Positions 14,770-22,695 of a stretch of DNA of 34,178 nucleotides are shown piece after piece (the first letter of the stretch is position 1; each line of letters begins with the position of its first letter). A program made the position numbers and the translations under genes. The notes under the pieces are model-generated. The model saw only the letters and a list, made by a program, of their open reading frames with translations, was not told the DNA's origin and searched no databases. Source of the stretch: CAIPVR01 sp049316905. GTDB lineage: Bacteria > Actinomycetota > Acidimicrobiia > Acidimicrobiales > Microtrichaceae. Where the stretch lies: assembly GCA_049316905.1 (NCBI GenBank), contig JBMOJH010000027.1, positions 1 through 34,178 on the forward strand, written 5' to 3'.

Positions 14770-15243
14770 GTGACGCCCACCGACCCACCCACGACCCCCG
14801 GGTCGACCGAGTCCGTGCTGCTCATCGCCCACGGCAGCCGCAACCCGGCCGCAGCGGTGGACCACGAGCGGCTCTGCGAGCAGGTGGCCCGGTCGGCCGG
14901 CGTCGCGGTGCGACCCGCCTATCTGGAGCTCAGCGAGCCGTCGGTGACCGACGCGGTGGCCGCGGTGGTGGCCGAGGGCGCCACCCGGGTGCGGCTCGTC
15001 CCGCTCTTCCTGCACACCGGGAACCACGTGCAGCGCGACCTGCCGGCCCTGGCGGAGGCGGCCCGAGCCGCCCATCCCGGTGTGGAGATCGCGCTCGACG
15101 AGCACGTCGGCGCCGATCCCGGGCTCGTCACGCTCGTCGCGGCCCGACTCGCCCCGGCGACCGCTGCCACCACCGCCCCGGCGACCGCTGCCCCCACCGC
15201 CCCGGCCACCGCCCCGGCCACCGCCCGCGCCCCGGGATCCTGA
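14770..15243 (+). CDS. cbiX: CbiX-type sirohydrochlorin chelatase
   Basis: A 157-residue single-domain chelatase of the CbiX/SirB family. LLIAHGSRNPAA carries His21 and PLFLHTGNHVQRDLP carries His82 and His86; the first and last are the usual metal-handling histidines. It should insert Co2+ (cobalamin) or Fe2+ (siroheme) into sirohydrochlorin. No other tetrapyrrole gene is in the window, so the metal is undecided. The core ends near residue 127; the last 30 residues are an Ala/Pro/Thr tail made from tandem DNA repeats. GTG 14770 is chosen from the -10 spacing. Confidence 0.85.
   Translation: MTPTDPPTTPGSTESVLLIAHGSRNPAAAVDHERLCEQVARSAGVAVRPAYLELSEPSVTDAVAAVVAEGATRVRLVPLFLHTGNHVQRDLPALAEAARAAHPGVEIALDEHVGADPGLVTLVAARLAPATAATTAPATAAPTAPATAPATARAPGS
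15151..15222 (+). repeat. Tandem repeat coding the CbiX tail
   Basis: Two 24-bp units (15151-15174 and 15175-15198, 23 of 24 identical) are followed by two identical 12-bp half units (15199-15210 and 15211-15222), each beginning GCCCCGGC. In frame they encode APATAATT, APATAAPT, APAT, APAT. Confidence 0.85.
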
Positions 15244-15295
15244 GCGGGCTCCCGGCCGCGGGCCCCCGGTCGGCGGCCGCCCGCCGCGGCTTGGG

Positions 15296-15301
15296 TACCG
15301 T
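15296..15301 (+). promoter_or_regulatory. Leaderless-type -10 box of the DUF4230 gene
   Basis: TACCGT ends 6 nt before GTG 15308, the same hexamer and spacing as for cbiX. It supports separate initiation of the DUF4230-ABC operon within the 64-nt gap after cbiX. Confidence 0.5.
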
Positions 15302-15307
15302 GGCCCC

Positions 15308-15967
15308 GTGGGACGACTGGCCAAGCCCCGCAACGGACTCGGACCCGCTGCGACCATCTCGCTCGCGGTGATCGCCGTGGCCCTCGTCGCGCTCGTCGGC
15401 GTGGGCCTGCTCAACGTGTTCGACCCGTTCGGCACCGACACGGTGGACCGCTCGGGTCCCGCCGTGCTGGAGCGCATCAAGGAACTCGAGGAGTTCAACG
15501 CGGCCGAGGCGAACTTCACCCAGGACGTGGACATCGAGAAGGACAACAAGGTCCTCCCCGACTTCCTCAAGGGCGAGCGCGTGACGGCGCTGGTGACAGG
15601 CACCGTCCGGGCCACGGTGGACTTCGGCAAGCTCGACGCCGACGCGGTGCAGGTCTCCGACGACCGCCGCACGATCCGCCTCCGGTTGCCCGAGCCGGAG
15701 CTGAGCGACGCCGACATCGCCGAGGGGTCCACCCGGGTGGTGTCGCGTGAGCGGGGCCTGATCGACCGGGTGGAGGACGTCTTCTCCGGCAACCCGTTCG
15801 ACGACTCGGAGCTCTACCGCACCGCGGAGGGCAAGCTCGAGGACGCGGCCCGGAAGTCCGATCTGCTCGACACCGCCAAGGCCAACACCGAGAAGTGGCT
15901 CACCACGTTCCTCCAGGCCGCGGGGTTCGAGAACGTCGAGATCACCTGGACCAAGCCTCCGGCATGA
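15308..15967 (+). CDS. DUF4230 membrane-anchored protein
   Basis: A 219-residue protein with one N-terminal membrane helix (about 15-38) after a short basic stretch, so most of it should lie outside the membrane. The body matches the DUF4230 pattern: a conserved ...VDIEKDNKVLPDFLKGERV region, then TALVTGTVRATVDFGKLDADAVQVSDDRRTI, then IRLRLPEPEL and TRVVSRERGLIDRVEDVF. The function of DUF4230 is not known. Its stop overlaps the start of the ABC ATPase gene (ATGA, 15964-15967), so it is translationally coupled to the exporter and may be an accessory part of it. GTG 15308 is chosen from the -10 spacing. Confidence 0.8.
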   Translation: MGRLAKPRNGLGPAATISLAVIAVALVALVGVGLLNVFDPFGTDTVDRSGPAVLERIKELEEFNAAEANFTQDVDIEKDNKVLPDFLKGERVTALVTGTVRATVDFGKLDADAVQVSDDRRTIRLRLPEPELSDADIAEGSTRVVSRERGLIDRVEDVFSGNPFDDSELYRTAEGKLEDAARKSDLLDTAKANTEKWLTTFLQAAGFENVEITWTKPPA

Positions 15968-16752
15968 GCGTCCCCGTCGGGCCGATGGGTCCACCTCCCG
16001 CCGCGCCCGTCCCGCCGCCGACGGCGCCCGACTGGGCCGCGCAGGTGCTCGGCGCGGTCAAGGTCTACGGGCAGGGTCCGGCGGCCGTGGTGGCCCTCGA
16101 CCACGTGACCGTGGGCTTCGAGCGGGGCCGCTTCACGGCGATCATGGGTCCCTCCGGCTCGGGGAAGTCCACGCTCATGCAGTGCGCGGCGGGCCTCGAC
16201 CGGCTCACCGCCGGCCAGGTCCTGCTCGGTGACACCGACCTCACCCGCCTGAACGAGAAGCGCCTCACCCTCGTGCGCCGCGCCACGGTGGGCTTCATCT
16301 TCCAGCAGTTCAACCTGCTGCCCGCCCTCACCGCGGAGGACAACATCCGGTTCCCGCTGCGGCTCGGTCACCGCCCCGTGGACCAGGCCTGGTTCGACCA
16401 GGTGGTCGACACGGTCGGGCTCCGGGACCGGCTCGGCCACCGACCCGCCCAGCTCTCCGGCGGCCAGCAGCAGCGCGTGGCCGTGGCCCGGGCGCTGGTG
16501 GAACGACCCGACCTGCTGTTCGCGGACGAGCCCACCGGGAACCTCGACTCCACGTCGTCGACCGAGATCCTCCGGTTCCTCCGGGGAGCGGTGGACTCCT
16601 GGGGCCAGACCGTCGTGATGGTCACCCACGACCCGGTCGCCGCGGCGTGGGCCGACCGGGTGCTGTTCCTCGCGGACGGTCGCATCGTCGACGACATGGT
16701 GGGACCGACCCGCGACGCGATCATCGGACGCATGGGCCGGATGGCGGCCTGA
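15964..16752 (+). CDS. ABC transporter ATP-binding protein, MacB/LolD type
   Basis: A 262-residue ATPase. Walker A is GPSGSGKST (62-70), the Q-loop is in FIFQQFNLLP, the signature is LSGGQQQR (164-171), Walker B is LLFADE (184-189), followed by the D-loop NLDS and the H-loop His in MVTHD. The sequence style (QQFNLLPALTAEDN) is that of the MacB/LolD/FtsE group, which powers mechanotransmission rather than classical transport. The first 20 residues are Pro-rich. The stop codon overlaps the permease ATG by 1 nt (TGATG), so the two proteins are made together. Confidence 0.95.
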   Translation: MSVPVGPMGPPPAAPVPPPTAPDWAAQVLGAVKVYGQGPAAVVALDHVTVGFERGRFTAIMGPSGSGKSTLMQCAAGLDRLTAGQVLLGDTDLTRLNEKRLTLVRRATVGFIFQQFNLLPALTAEDNIRFPLRLGHRPVDQAWFDQVVDTVGLRDRLGHRPAQLSGGQQQRVAVARALVERPDLLFADEPTGNLDSTSSTEILRFLRGAVDSWGQTVVMVTHDPVAAAWADRVLFLADGRIVDDMVGPTRDAIIGRMGRMAA

Positions 16753-19325
16753 TGCTGCGGCTCGCGCTCGCCAACCTGCGCCTCTACGCGCCCCGCTTCG
16801 CGGCCACCGCGCTCGCCGTGGTCGTGGGCGTGGGGTTCCTGGCCTCCGGACTGCTGCTCACCACCGCCATGAAGGACGCCCTCGACGGCAACGTCGCCGA
16901 GCAGTACGCCCGTGTGGACCTGGTGGTGCAGCCGGCCGCGTCGCTCCAGGGCCTCGACGTGGCCGCGGTGCCCACGGAGCAGCTGGAACGGACCAGGGCC
17001 ACGCCCGGCGTGGCCGCGGCCGCCGGCGAGCTCGTGCGCTCGGCCCGCCTGCTCGACGCCCAGGGCGACACCGTCACCGCCCGGTCGCAGGGCCGGGCCT
17101 GGATCGAGGACCCCGGGCTCAACCCGCTGCGACTCGTCGAGGGGTCCGCGCCGGTCGGCACCGACCAGGTGGCCCTCGACCGCGACAGCGCCCGGTCCGC
17201 CGGGCTCAGGGTGGGCGACACGGCACGGCTGGCCACCCCGGCCGGCGAGGTGCGGGCACGGGTGACGGGCATCACCGCGTTCGGTGACCAGGACGCGCTC
17301 GACGACGGCGGCACCATCTCGTTCTCCCCGGAGGGGGCGATCACGGTCCTCAACTCCGGCCTGCCCGGGTGGGACCACCTGCTGGTACGCACCTCGGGTG
17401 ACGCCGCGGAGGTGCGACGAGCGTTGTCGTCGGACCTGCCCCCCACGCTCGAGGTGCTCACCGGCGACGAGTTCCGGCGGCTCCAGCAGGAGCAGTCGTC
17501 CGGGTTGGTCGACCTGCTGCGCCCCGCGCTGAACGGCTTCGCCTACCTGGCCCTGTTCGTGGCCGGGTTCGTGATCTTCAACACCTTCACCGTGGTGGTG
17601 TCCCAGCGTCTGCGCGAGCTGGCGCTCGTGCGGGCGGTGGGCGGCACGCCGGGCCAGGTGCGACGTTCGCTCCTCGCGGAGGGCCTGGTGGTGGGCGTCG
17701 TGGCCAGCGCGGTGGGCATCGCGGCCGGGGCGTTGCTCGCGGTCGGGATCAAGGCCCTCCTCGGCCTGTTCGACCTGCGCATCCCCGGCTCCGGCGTGGC
17801 GCTCACCGGCGGCACCGTCGTGTGGTGCCTCCTCGCCGGGACGATCGTGACGGTGGTGTCGGTGGCGGTCCCGGCGTTCCGGGCCGGGCGGACCCGTCCG
17901 GTGGAGGCGATGCGGGAGTCCGCGGTCGACCGATCGGGCACGTCCGCGGTGCGCGCCTGGATCGGCGGGATCTCGTTGGTGCTCGGAGTGCTGCTGCTCG
18001 TGGCGTTCCGCGCCGAGTTGCTGGGGTGGCCGGCGCTGGCAGCGGGCACGCTGCTGCTCTTCGCCGGCCTGCTCGTGGGCGGGCCGCTCCTGGCCCGGCT
18101 CCTGGGCCGGCTCGTCGGTCGGCCGATGCGGGCGCTCGGGGTGACCGGCCGGCTCGCCTCCGACAACGCCGTGCGCAACCCCCGCCGCACCGCCACCACC
18201 GCCAACGCGCTGGTGATCGGCCTGTTCCTGGTGACGCTCGTGACGGCGTCCGGCGAGGCACTGAAGACGTGGACGGTCCGCCAGCTCGACCGCCTGTCGA
18301 GCTCGGACTTCATCGTCGCCGCCAACGGCGTCCCCATCGGCGACCGCCTGGTGCAGGACATCCGCGACACCCGCGGGGTGGCCGCGGCCGCACCCGTCCG
18401 CACCGCCACGGTGCTCGACCGGCAGGGGCGCCTCGTGGTGCTGTCGGGCGCCGATCCGGCGGTGCTGCAGCGAACGACCGGACTGAAGGCCACCAGCGGG
18501 TCGCTGGAGCGCATCGCCACCGCCGGCGAGGCGGGCACGGTGGACCTCGCGTCCTTCGGCGGCGGGGGCGGCGGCGGCAGTGGCGGTGGCGGCGACGCGG
18601 GTCCGGGGAGCGACCGGCAGATCGCGCCGTCACCCGACGGGGTCGGGAGCAGCTTCGAGGTGGTCGATGCGGCGGGCGCCCCCACGACGGTCACCGTGGG
18701 CGCGACCCTCGAGGCGAAGATCGACACGCTGTTCCTGGGCACCCTCGTGAGCGACGCCCGCTTCCGGGAGCTCGCCGGGGACCGCCCGGTGAACCAGGTG
18801 TTCGTGCGGACCGAACCCGGCGCCGCCGACCAGGTGGGCGCCCGCCTCGACCGGCTCGTCCGGGACTACGCCGGGGTGGAGGTGCAGCCGGGCAACTTCC
18901 TCGGCCAGATCGTGGGACAGGTGTTCGACTTCCTCATCGGCGCCGTCAACGCGCTGCTGGGCATCAGCGTGCTCATCGCGCTGATCGGCATCGTGAACAC
19001 GCTCACCCTGTCGCTCTACGAGCGCCGGTCGGAACTCGGCATGCTGCGCGCCCTCGGCATGCAGCGGCGCCAGGTCTCGCGCATGGTGCGCCTCGAGGCC
19101 GTGCTCATCGGCGTGCTCGGCACCGTGGTGGGGATGGGCGCCGGCCTGCTCCTGAGCTGGGTGGTGATCGGCTCCATCGGCTCGGGCGAGGTGGACCTCA
19201 ACCTGAACTGGGCCCGCCTCGGACTGATCGCGGTGGTCGGCCTGCTGGTGGGCGTGATCGCCTCCCTGCTCCCGGCCCGGCGGGCGACGCGCCTCGCGGT
19301 GCTCGACGCGATCAGCACGACCTGA
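16752..19325 (+). CDS. ABC permease with two FtsX domains
   Basis: An 857-residue MacB-like permease. A first membrane helix (about 10-35) is followed by a large extracellular MacB-PCD-type domain, an FtsX core around 260-380 (YLALFVAGFVIFNTFTVVVSQR), helices near 400-460, a helix near 490-510 (NALVIGLFLVTLVTASG), a second extracellular domain, and a C-terminal FtsX core from about 730 (ALLGISVLIALIGIVNTLTLS, then LGMLRALGMQRRQVSRMV). Such duplicated-FtsX permeases of actinobacteria are usually peptide, lipid or drug exporters without a periplasmic adaptor. A glycine-only run lies near residues 603-615. It ends the operon DUF4230-ATPase-permease. Confidence 0.92.
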   Translation: MLRLALANLRLYAPRFAATALAVVVGVGFLASGLLLTTAMKDALDGNVAEQYARVDLVVQPAASLQGLDVAAVPTEQLERTRATPGVAAAAGELVRSARLLDAQGDTVTARSQGRAWIEDPGLNPLRLVEGSAPVGTDQVALDRDSARSAGLRVGDTARLATPAGEVRARVTGITAFGDQDALDDGGTISFSPEGAITVLNSGLPGWDHLLVRTSGDAAEVRRALSSDLPPTLEVLTGDEFRRLQQEQSSGLVDLLRPALNGFAYLALFVAGFVIFNTFTVVVSQRLRELALVRAVGGTPGQVRRSLLAEGLVVGVVASAVGIAAGALLAVGIKALLGLFDLRIPGSGVALTGGTVVWCLLAGTIVTVVSVAVPAFRAGRTRPVEAMRESAVDRSGTSAVRAWIGGISLVLGVLLLVAFRAELLGWPALAAGTLLLFAGLLVGGPLLARLLGRLVGRPMRALGVTGRLASDNAVRNPRRTATTANALVIGLFLVTLVTASGEALKTWTVRQLDRLSSSDFIVAANGVPIGDRLVQDIRDTRGVAAAAPVRTATVLDRQGRLVVLSGADPAVLQRTTGLKATSGSLERIATAGEAGTVDLASFGGGGGGGSGGGGDAGPGSDRQIAPSPDGVGSSFEVVDAAGAPTTVTVGATLEAKIDTLFLGTLVSDARFRELAGDRPVNQVFVRTEPGAADQVGARLDRLVRDYAGVEVQPGNFLGQIVGQVFDFLIGAVNALLGISVLIALIGIVNTLTLSLYERRSELGMLRALGMQRRQVSRMVRLEAVLIGVLGTVVGMGAGLLLSWVVIGSIGSGEVDLNLNWARLGLIAVVGLLVGVIASLLPARRATRLAVLDAISTT
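18558..18593 (+). repeat. GGC/GGT-rich microsatellite in the permease gene
   Basis: A short run of GGC, GGG and GGT codons with one AGT encodes a Gly/Ser linker in the second extracellular domain. It probably arose by slippage and stays in frame. Confidence 0.6.
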
Positions 19326-19385
19326 CCGCGCCGGTGGCGGCCCGGCCCGGCGGTGTGCCCGCCCGGACCGGGACCGGGGGTCGGC

Positions 19386-19871
19386 TCAGGGGAGGATGCC
19401 GGCGGGCCGCGGGATCCCGGCCGCGTCGAGCGTGGCGAGGTACAGCTCGGTGATCGTGGTGGCGTTCTCCTCGTGGAACGGCTGGTCGTTCTCGTCGAGG
19501 AAGTCCATGCCCTTCTCGATCACGAACTGGATCACCGCGGGCTCGGGGCTGTCCTCCGGCACCATGAGCGTGTGGATGCTGTCGGCGTCCTCGTAGATGT
19601 AGTCACCGGGGCCGGCCACCCAGTCGTACTCCTGGTAGCCCCAGGTGCCGGCGATGGTCCACGCGTGCACCTCGCCGTGGTGGTGGTGCTTGGGCAGCAC
19701 GGTGCCCGGGGCGAACCGGTTCATGAGCGTGTAGCGGTCGCCGTCGGCGCCGATCCGCAGCACCCGCATCTCGATGCCGGGGGCCAGCTCGGCCCAGGGA
19801 AGTTCCTCGGAGCGGCACACGCTGGTGTCGGCGGTGGTCGTGTCGGCAGTGGTCGGATCGGTGACGGTCAT
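19386..19871 (-). CDS. Cupin, 2,4'-dihydroxyacetophenone dioxygenase-like
   Basis: A 161-residue single-domain cupin. The metal site is in LPKHHHHGEVHAWTIAG (His62-His65, Glu67, His69) with the second-motif His100 in DSIHTL. WGYQEYDWVAGPGDYIYE is the pattern of the 2,4'-dihydroxyacetophenone dioxygenase/acetylacetone dioxygenase-like cupins, Fe(II) enzymes that cleave C-C bonds next to a carbonyl. An anti-sigma ChrR-like cupin without catalysis is an alternative. Unlike most first genes here it has a good ribosome binding site (AGGGGG, 5 nt before the ATG). The N-terminus has a TTADT duplication from a 15-bp tandem repeat (19825-19854). Confidence 0.78.
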   Translation of the reverse strand: MTVTDPTTADTTTADTSVCRSEELPWAELAPGIEMRVLRIGADGDRYTLMNRFAPGTVLPKHHHHGEVHAWTIAGTWGYQEYDWVAGPGDYIYEDADSIHTLMVPEDSPEPAVIQFVIEKGMDFLDENDQPFHEENATTITELYLATLDAAGIPRPAGILP

Positions 19872-19876
19872 GGGAT

Positions 19877-19919
19877 CCCCCTGGTTCCGGCCCGTTCGGG
19901 GCGAGGTCCCGAGAGTGTA
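19877..19919 (-). promoter_or_regulatory. Cupin -10 box, leader and ribosome binding site
   Basis: On the minus strand TACACT (19919-19914) is a likely -10 box and AGGGGG (19882-19877) a strong ribosome binding site 5 nt before the ATG, giving a leader of roughly 35 nt. This gene therefore uses a leadered mRNA. Confidence 0.45.
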
Positions 19920-19964
19920 CCGAACCTCATTTCCTGAAACCTGCCGCCACCCCGGCGCGTCCCC

Positions 19965-20016
19965 GACCCGTTCTCCTGAGCCTGCACACCCCTGAGGCGC
20001 ACGATCGCTCAGGAGA
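19965..20016 (+). repeat. 52-bp intergenic repeat, copy B
   Basis: Ungapped match (42 of 52) to 11282-11333. Its arms are longer here: CCGTTCTCCTGAGC (19968-19981) pairs perfectly over 14 bp with GCTCAGGAGAACGG (20007-20020) around a 25-nt loop containing CCCCTGAGG. It lies in the 188-nt gap between the divergent cupin and secernin-like genes, ending 26 nt before the secernin -10 box. Apart from this and the two promoters, I see nothing else in that gap. Confidence 0.65.
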
Positions 20017-20046
20017 ACGGCCGGGGACCGGCCGATGGACCGGGAG

Positions 20047-20052
20047 TACGGT
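20047..20052 (+). promoter_or_regulatory. Leaderless-type -10 box of the secernin-like gene
   Basis: TACGGT ends 7 nt before GTG 20060. A leaderless start would place the nucleophile Cys codon second in the mRNA. Confidence 0.5.
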
Positions 20053-20059
20053 CGGCGGC

Positions 20060-21307
20060 GTGTGCGACACGCTGGTCACCCTCACCGATGACGGGGTGCT
20101 GTTCGCCAAGAACAGCGACCGGGAGCCCGACGAGGCCCAGTTCCTCGACTGGCAGCCCGCCCGTGAGCACCGGCCGGACGCGCCCCTGCGCTGCACCTGG
20201 ACCACGATCGGCCAGGTCGCCCGCACCCATGCGGTGCTGCTGAGCCGGCCCTGGTGGATCTGGGGTGCCGAGATGGGCGCCAACGAGCACGGCGTGGTCA
20301 TCGGCAACGAGGCGGTGTTCACCACCGACGACCACGAGAACGAACCCGGCCTCATCGGCATGGACCTGCTGCGCCTCGGCCTCGAACGGGCGGCCGACCG
20401 GCACGAGGCGGTGGGCGTGGTCGTCGACCTGCTCGAGCGCCACGGCCAGGGCGGGGCGTGCTCGGCGACCCGGCCCGGGTTCACCTACGACAACTCCTTC
20501 CTCATCGCGGACCCCGGCGGGGCGACCGTGCTCGAGACCGCGGGCCGACGCTGGGCCACCGAGGAGGTGACCGGTCCGGGGCGCTCCATCTCGAACGGCC
20601 TCACGATCCCCGACTTCGCCCGCGCCCACGCCGACCGGCTCCGCGGGCGCGTCGCCGCCTGCGCGGCGCGCCGGGAGCGCACGACCGCCGCCGCGCACGC
20701 CGCGGTCGCCGACACCGGCCCGGCGGCGGTGGCCGCGCTGTTCGCGGCGCTGCGCGACCACGGGCCCGGTGGCCTGCCCCGCTACTCGCCGCTCAACGGC
20801 GCGCTGTCGGCGCCCTGCGCGCACCCCGGCGGACTCCTGACCTCCACCCAGACCACCGCGAGCTGGGTCGGCGACCTGCGCGGCGGCGCGCCCGGATCCC
20901 GGCACTGGGTGACCGGCACCTCGGCGCCGTGCACCTCGATCTTCAAGCCGGCACGGGTGGACGAACCGGCCGACCTGGGTCCCACCCCCGGCGCGACCTT
21001 CGACCCCGCCACCGTCTGGTGGCGCCACGAGCTCCTGCACCGGGCGGTGATGGCCGACCCGGGCACGCTGCTGGCCCGTTACCGGGCCGAGCGCGACCGC
21101 ACCGAACGGGCCTGGCTGGCCGACCCGCCCGGCACCGCCGAGGCGTTCGCCCTGGCGGACGGGCTGACCGAACGGTGGCGGGCCGACGTGGTGGGCGCCG
21201 AGCAGCCCGACCGGCGGCCGGCCCTGGTGCGGCGCAAGTGGGCCGCGTGGGACCGCGCGGCGGGGATCGACCGCGCGGCCGGCACGGTGGCCGGGGTGGG
21301 TCGGTGA
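20060..21307 (+). CDS. Secernin-like C69-family Ntn hydrolase
   Basis: A 415-residue protein of the peptidase C69/secernin group. It begins MCDTLV, so removal of Met exposes Cys2 as the N-terminal nucleophile of an Ntn hydrolase. GVLFAKNSDREPDEAQ, the WGAEMGANEHGVVIGNEAVF segment and LIGMDLLRLGLERA are the family hallmarks; TYDNSFLIADP and SISNGLTI follow. Bacterial relatives are dipeptidases, while eukaryotic secernins have unclear function. There is no signal peptide, so it acts in the cytosol. The GTG start at 20060 is fixed by the need for Cys2 and by the -10 box 7 nt upstream. It overlaps the amine oxidase gene (GTGA), so both are co-translated. Confidence 0.85.
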   Translation: MCDTLVTLTDDGVLFAKNSDREPDEAQFLDWQPAREHRPDAPLRCTWTTIGQVARTHAVLLSRPWWIWGAEMGANEHGVVIGNEAVFTTDDHENEPGLIGMDLLRLGLERAADRHEAVGVVVDLLERHGQGGACSATRPGFTYDNSFLIADPGGATVLETAGRRWATEEVTGPGRSISNGLTIPDFARAHADRLRGRVAACAARRERTTAAAHAAVADTGPAAVAALFAALRDHGPGGLPRYSPLNGALSAPCAHPGGLLTSTQTTASWVGDLRGGAPGSRHWVTGTSAPCTSIFKPARVDEPADLGPTPGATFDPATVWWRHELLHRAVMADPGTLLARYRAERDRTERAWLADPPGTAEAFALADGLTERWRADVVGAEQPDRRPALVRRKWAAWDRAAGIDRAAGTVAGVGR

Positions 21308-22695
21308 ACGCCGGCCGGGTGGTGGTGGTCGGCGCCGGGCTCTCGGGGCTCGCCGCGGCCCGGGCACTCGTCGCCGGCGGCGCCGAGGTGGTGGTGGTCG
21401 AGGCCCGTGACCGGGTCGGCGGCCGGACCGAGGGCGGCCACACCGCCGACGGCGTCCCGGTCGAGCTCGGTGGCCAGTGGATCGGTCCCACGCAGAACCG
21501 CATGTACGAGCTGGTGGGCGAGCTGGGCCTGCACACCTTCGCCACCTGGAACCAGGGGAGCCACGTGGTGCACCTGGGCGGGAGGGCCTCCCGGATGGGG
21601 AGCGCCCGCGGCGCGGTGCCCCGGCTCAGCCCCTTCGCCCTCGTGGACCTGGCCCAGGGACTGGCCCGGTTCGACCGCGCGGCAGGGCGGGTCAACCTGG
21701 AGGAGCCGTGGCGCACCCCGGAGGCCCGCGACCTCGACGGCCAGACCTTCGAGACCTGGATCCGTCGCCACCTGCGCACGCCGCTCGGTCGGGCCTACTT
21801 CCGGATCGCCACCGAGGCGGTGTTCTCGGCCGAGTCGACGGACCTCTCCGCCCTGCACGCGCTCTTCTACGCCCGCTCGGGGACCGACCTCGAGACGTTG
21901 CTGTCGGTGGACCGTGGTGCCCAGCAGGACCGGATCGTGGGCGGCTCGATCCGCATCGCGGAGGCCATGGCGACAGAGCTCGGCGACCGGGTGCGCCTGT
22001 CACGGCCGGTGCGGCGCATCGACCGCGGCACCCGGGGCGACGGTGACGGCGACGGCCCCGGGGTGCGCGTGCACGTCGACGGCGGGTCCGGGCCGGAGGT
22101 GCTCGACGCGGACCGGGTGGTGGTGACGCTGCCACCCACGCTCGCCGGGCGGCTCGTCTACTCCCCCGCGCTCCCCTCCTGGCGCGACCAGCTCACGCAG
22201 CGGCTGCCAGCGGGATCGGTGATCAAGCTCTACTGCATCTACGACGAGCCCTTCTGGCGGGCGGACGGCCTCACCGGCCAGGCCGCGTCCGACACCGGCC
22301 CGGTGAAGGTCACCTTCGACAACTCGCCGCCCGAGGGCACACCCGGCGTGCTGATGGGCTTCATGGAGGCCAACGACGGCCGGGAGTGGGGCCGCCGCAC
22401 CCCCGACGAGCGGCGCGCCGCGGCGATCGCGTGCTTCGAGCGGTACTTCGGGCCCCGGGCTCGGCGCCCGATCGAGTACCTCGAGCGGGACTGGATGGCC
22501 GAGGAGTTCAGCCGGGGCTGCTACGGCGCGCACTTCACGCCCGGCGTGTGGACGGCCTACGGCCCGGCGCTGCGCGAACCGATCGGCCCGGTCCACTGGG
22601 CCGGGGCCGAGTGCGCCGCGGTGTGGAACGGCTACATGGAGGGCGCGGTGCGCTCCGGCGAGCAGGCCGCGGCCGACGTGCTCGCGCTGCTGTGA
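21304..22695 (+). CDS. Flavin monoamine oxidase family protein
   Basis: A 463-residue FAD amine oxidase. The dinucleotide fold GAGLSG (10-15) with Glu33 and RVGGR (37-41) opens the protein; GGQWIGPTQNRMYEL is typical of MAO and putrescine-oxidase relatives. Near the C-terminus GCYGAHFTPGV matches the MAO motif GCYTTYFPPGI and keeps Cys406, the residue that in MAO binds FAD covalently. WAGAECAAVWNGYMEGAVRSG closes the FAD site. It should oxidise a primary or secondary amine to an aldehyde or imine, ammonia and H2O2; the substrate is unknown, although putrescine is a sensible guess given aguA and aguB nearby. It is coupled by GTGA overlaps to the genes on both sides. Confidence 0.9.
   Translation: MNAGRVVVVGAGLSGLAAARALVAGGAEVVVVEARDRVGGRTEGGHTADGVPVELGGQWIGPTQNRMYELVGELGLHTFATWNQGSHVVHLGGRASRMGSARGAVPRLSPFALVDLAQGLARFDRAAGRVNLEEPWRTPEARDLDGQTFETWIRRHLRTPLGRAYFRIATEAVFSAESTDLSALHALFYARSGTDLETLLSVDRGAQQDRIVGGSIRIAEAMATELGDRVRLSRPVRRIDRGTRGDGDGDGPGVRVHVDGGSGPEVLDADRVVVTLPPTLAGRLVYSPALPSWRDQLTQRLPAGSVIKLYCIYDEPFWRADGLTGQAASDTGPVKVTFDNSPPEGTPGVLMGFMEANDGREWGRRTPDERRAAAIACFERYFGPRARRPIEYLERDWMAEEFSRGCYGAHFTPGVWTAYGPALREPIGPVHWAGAECAAVWNGYMEGAVRSGEQAAADVLALL

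Noticed and set aside
11282..20020. The repeat pair as ends of a composite mobile element
   Set aside because: The copies flank chromosomal housekeeping genes (copA, csoR, cbiX, an ABC exporter) with no transposase or integrase, and they are in the same orientation but only 42 of 52 identical. A dispersed repeat is simpler.
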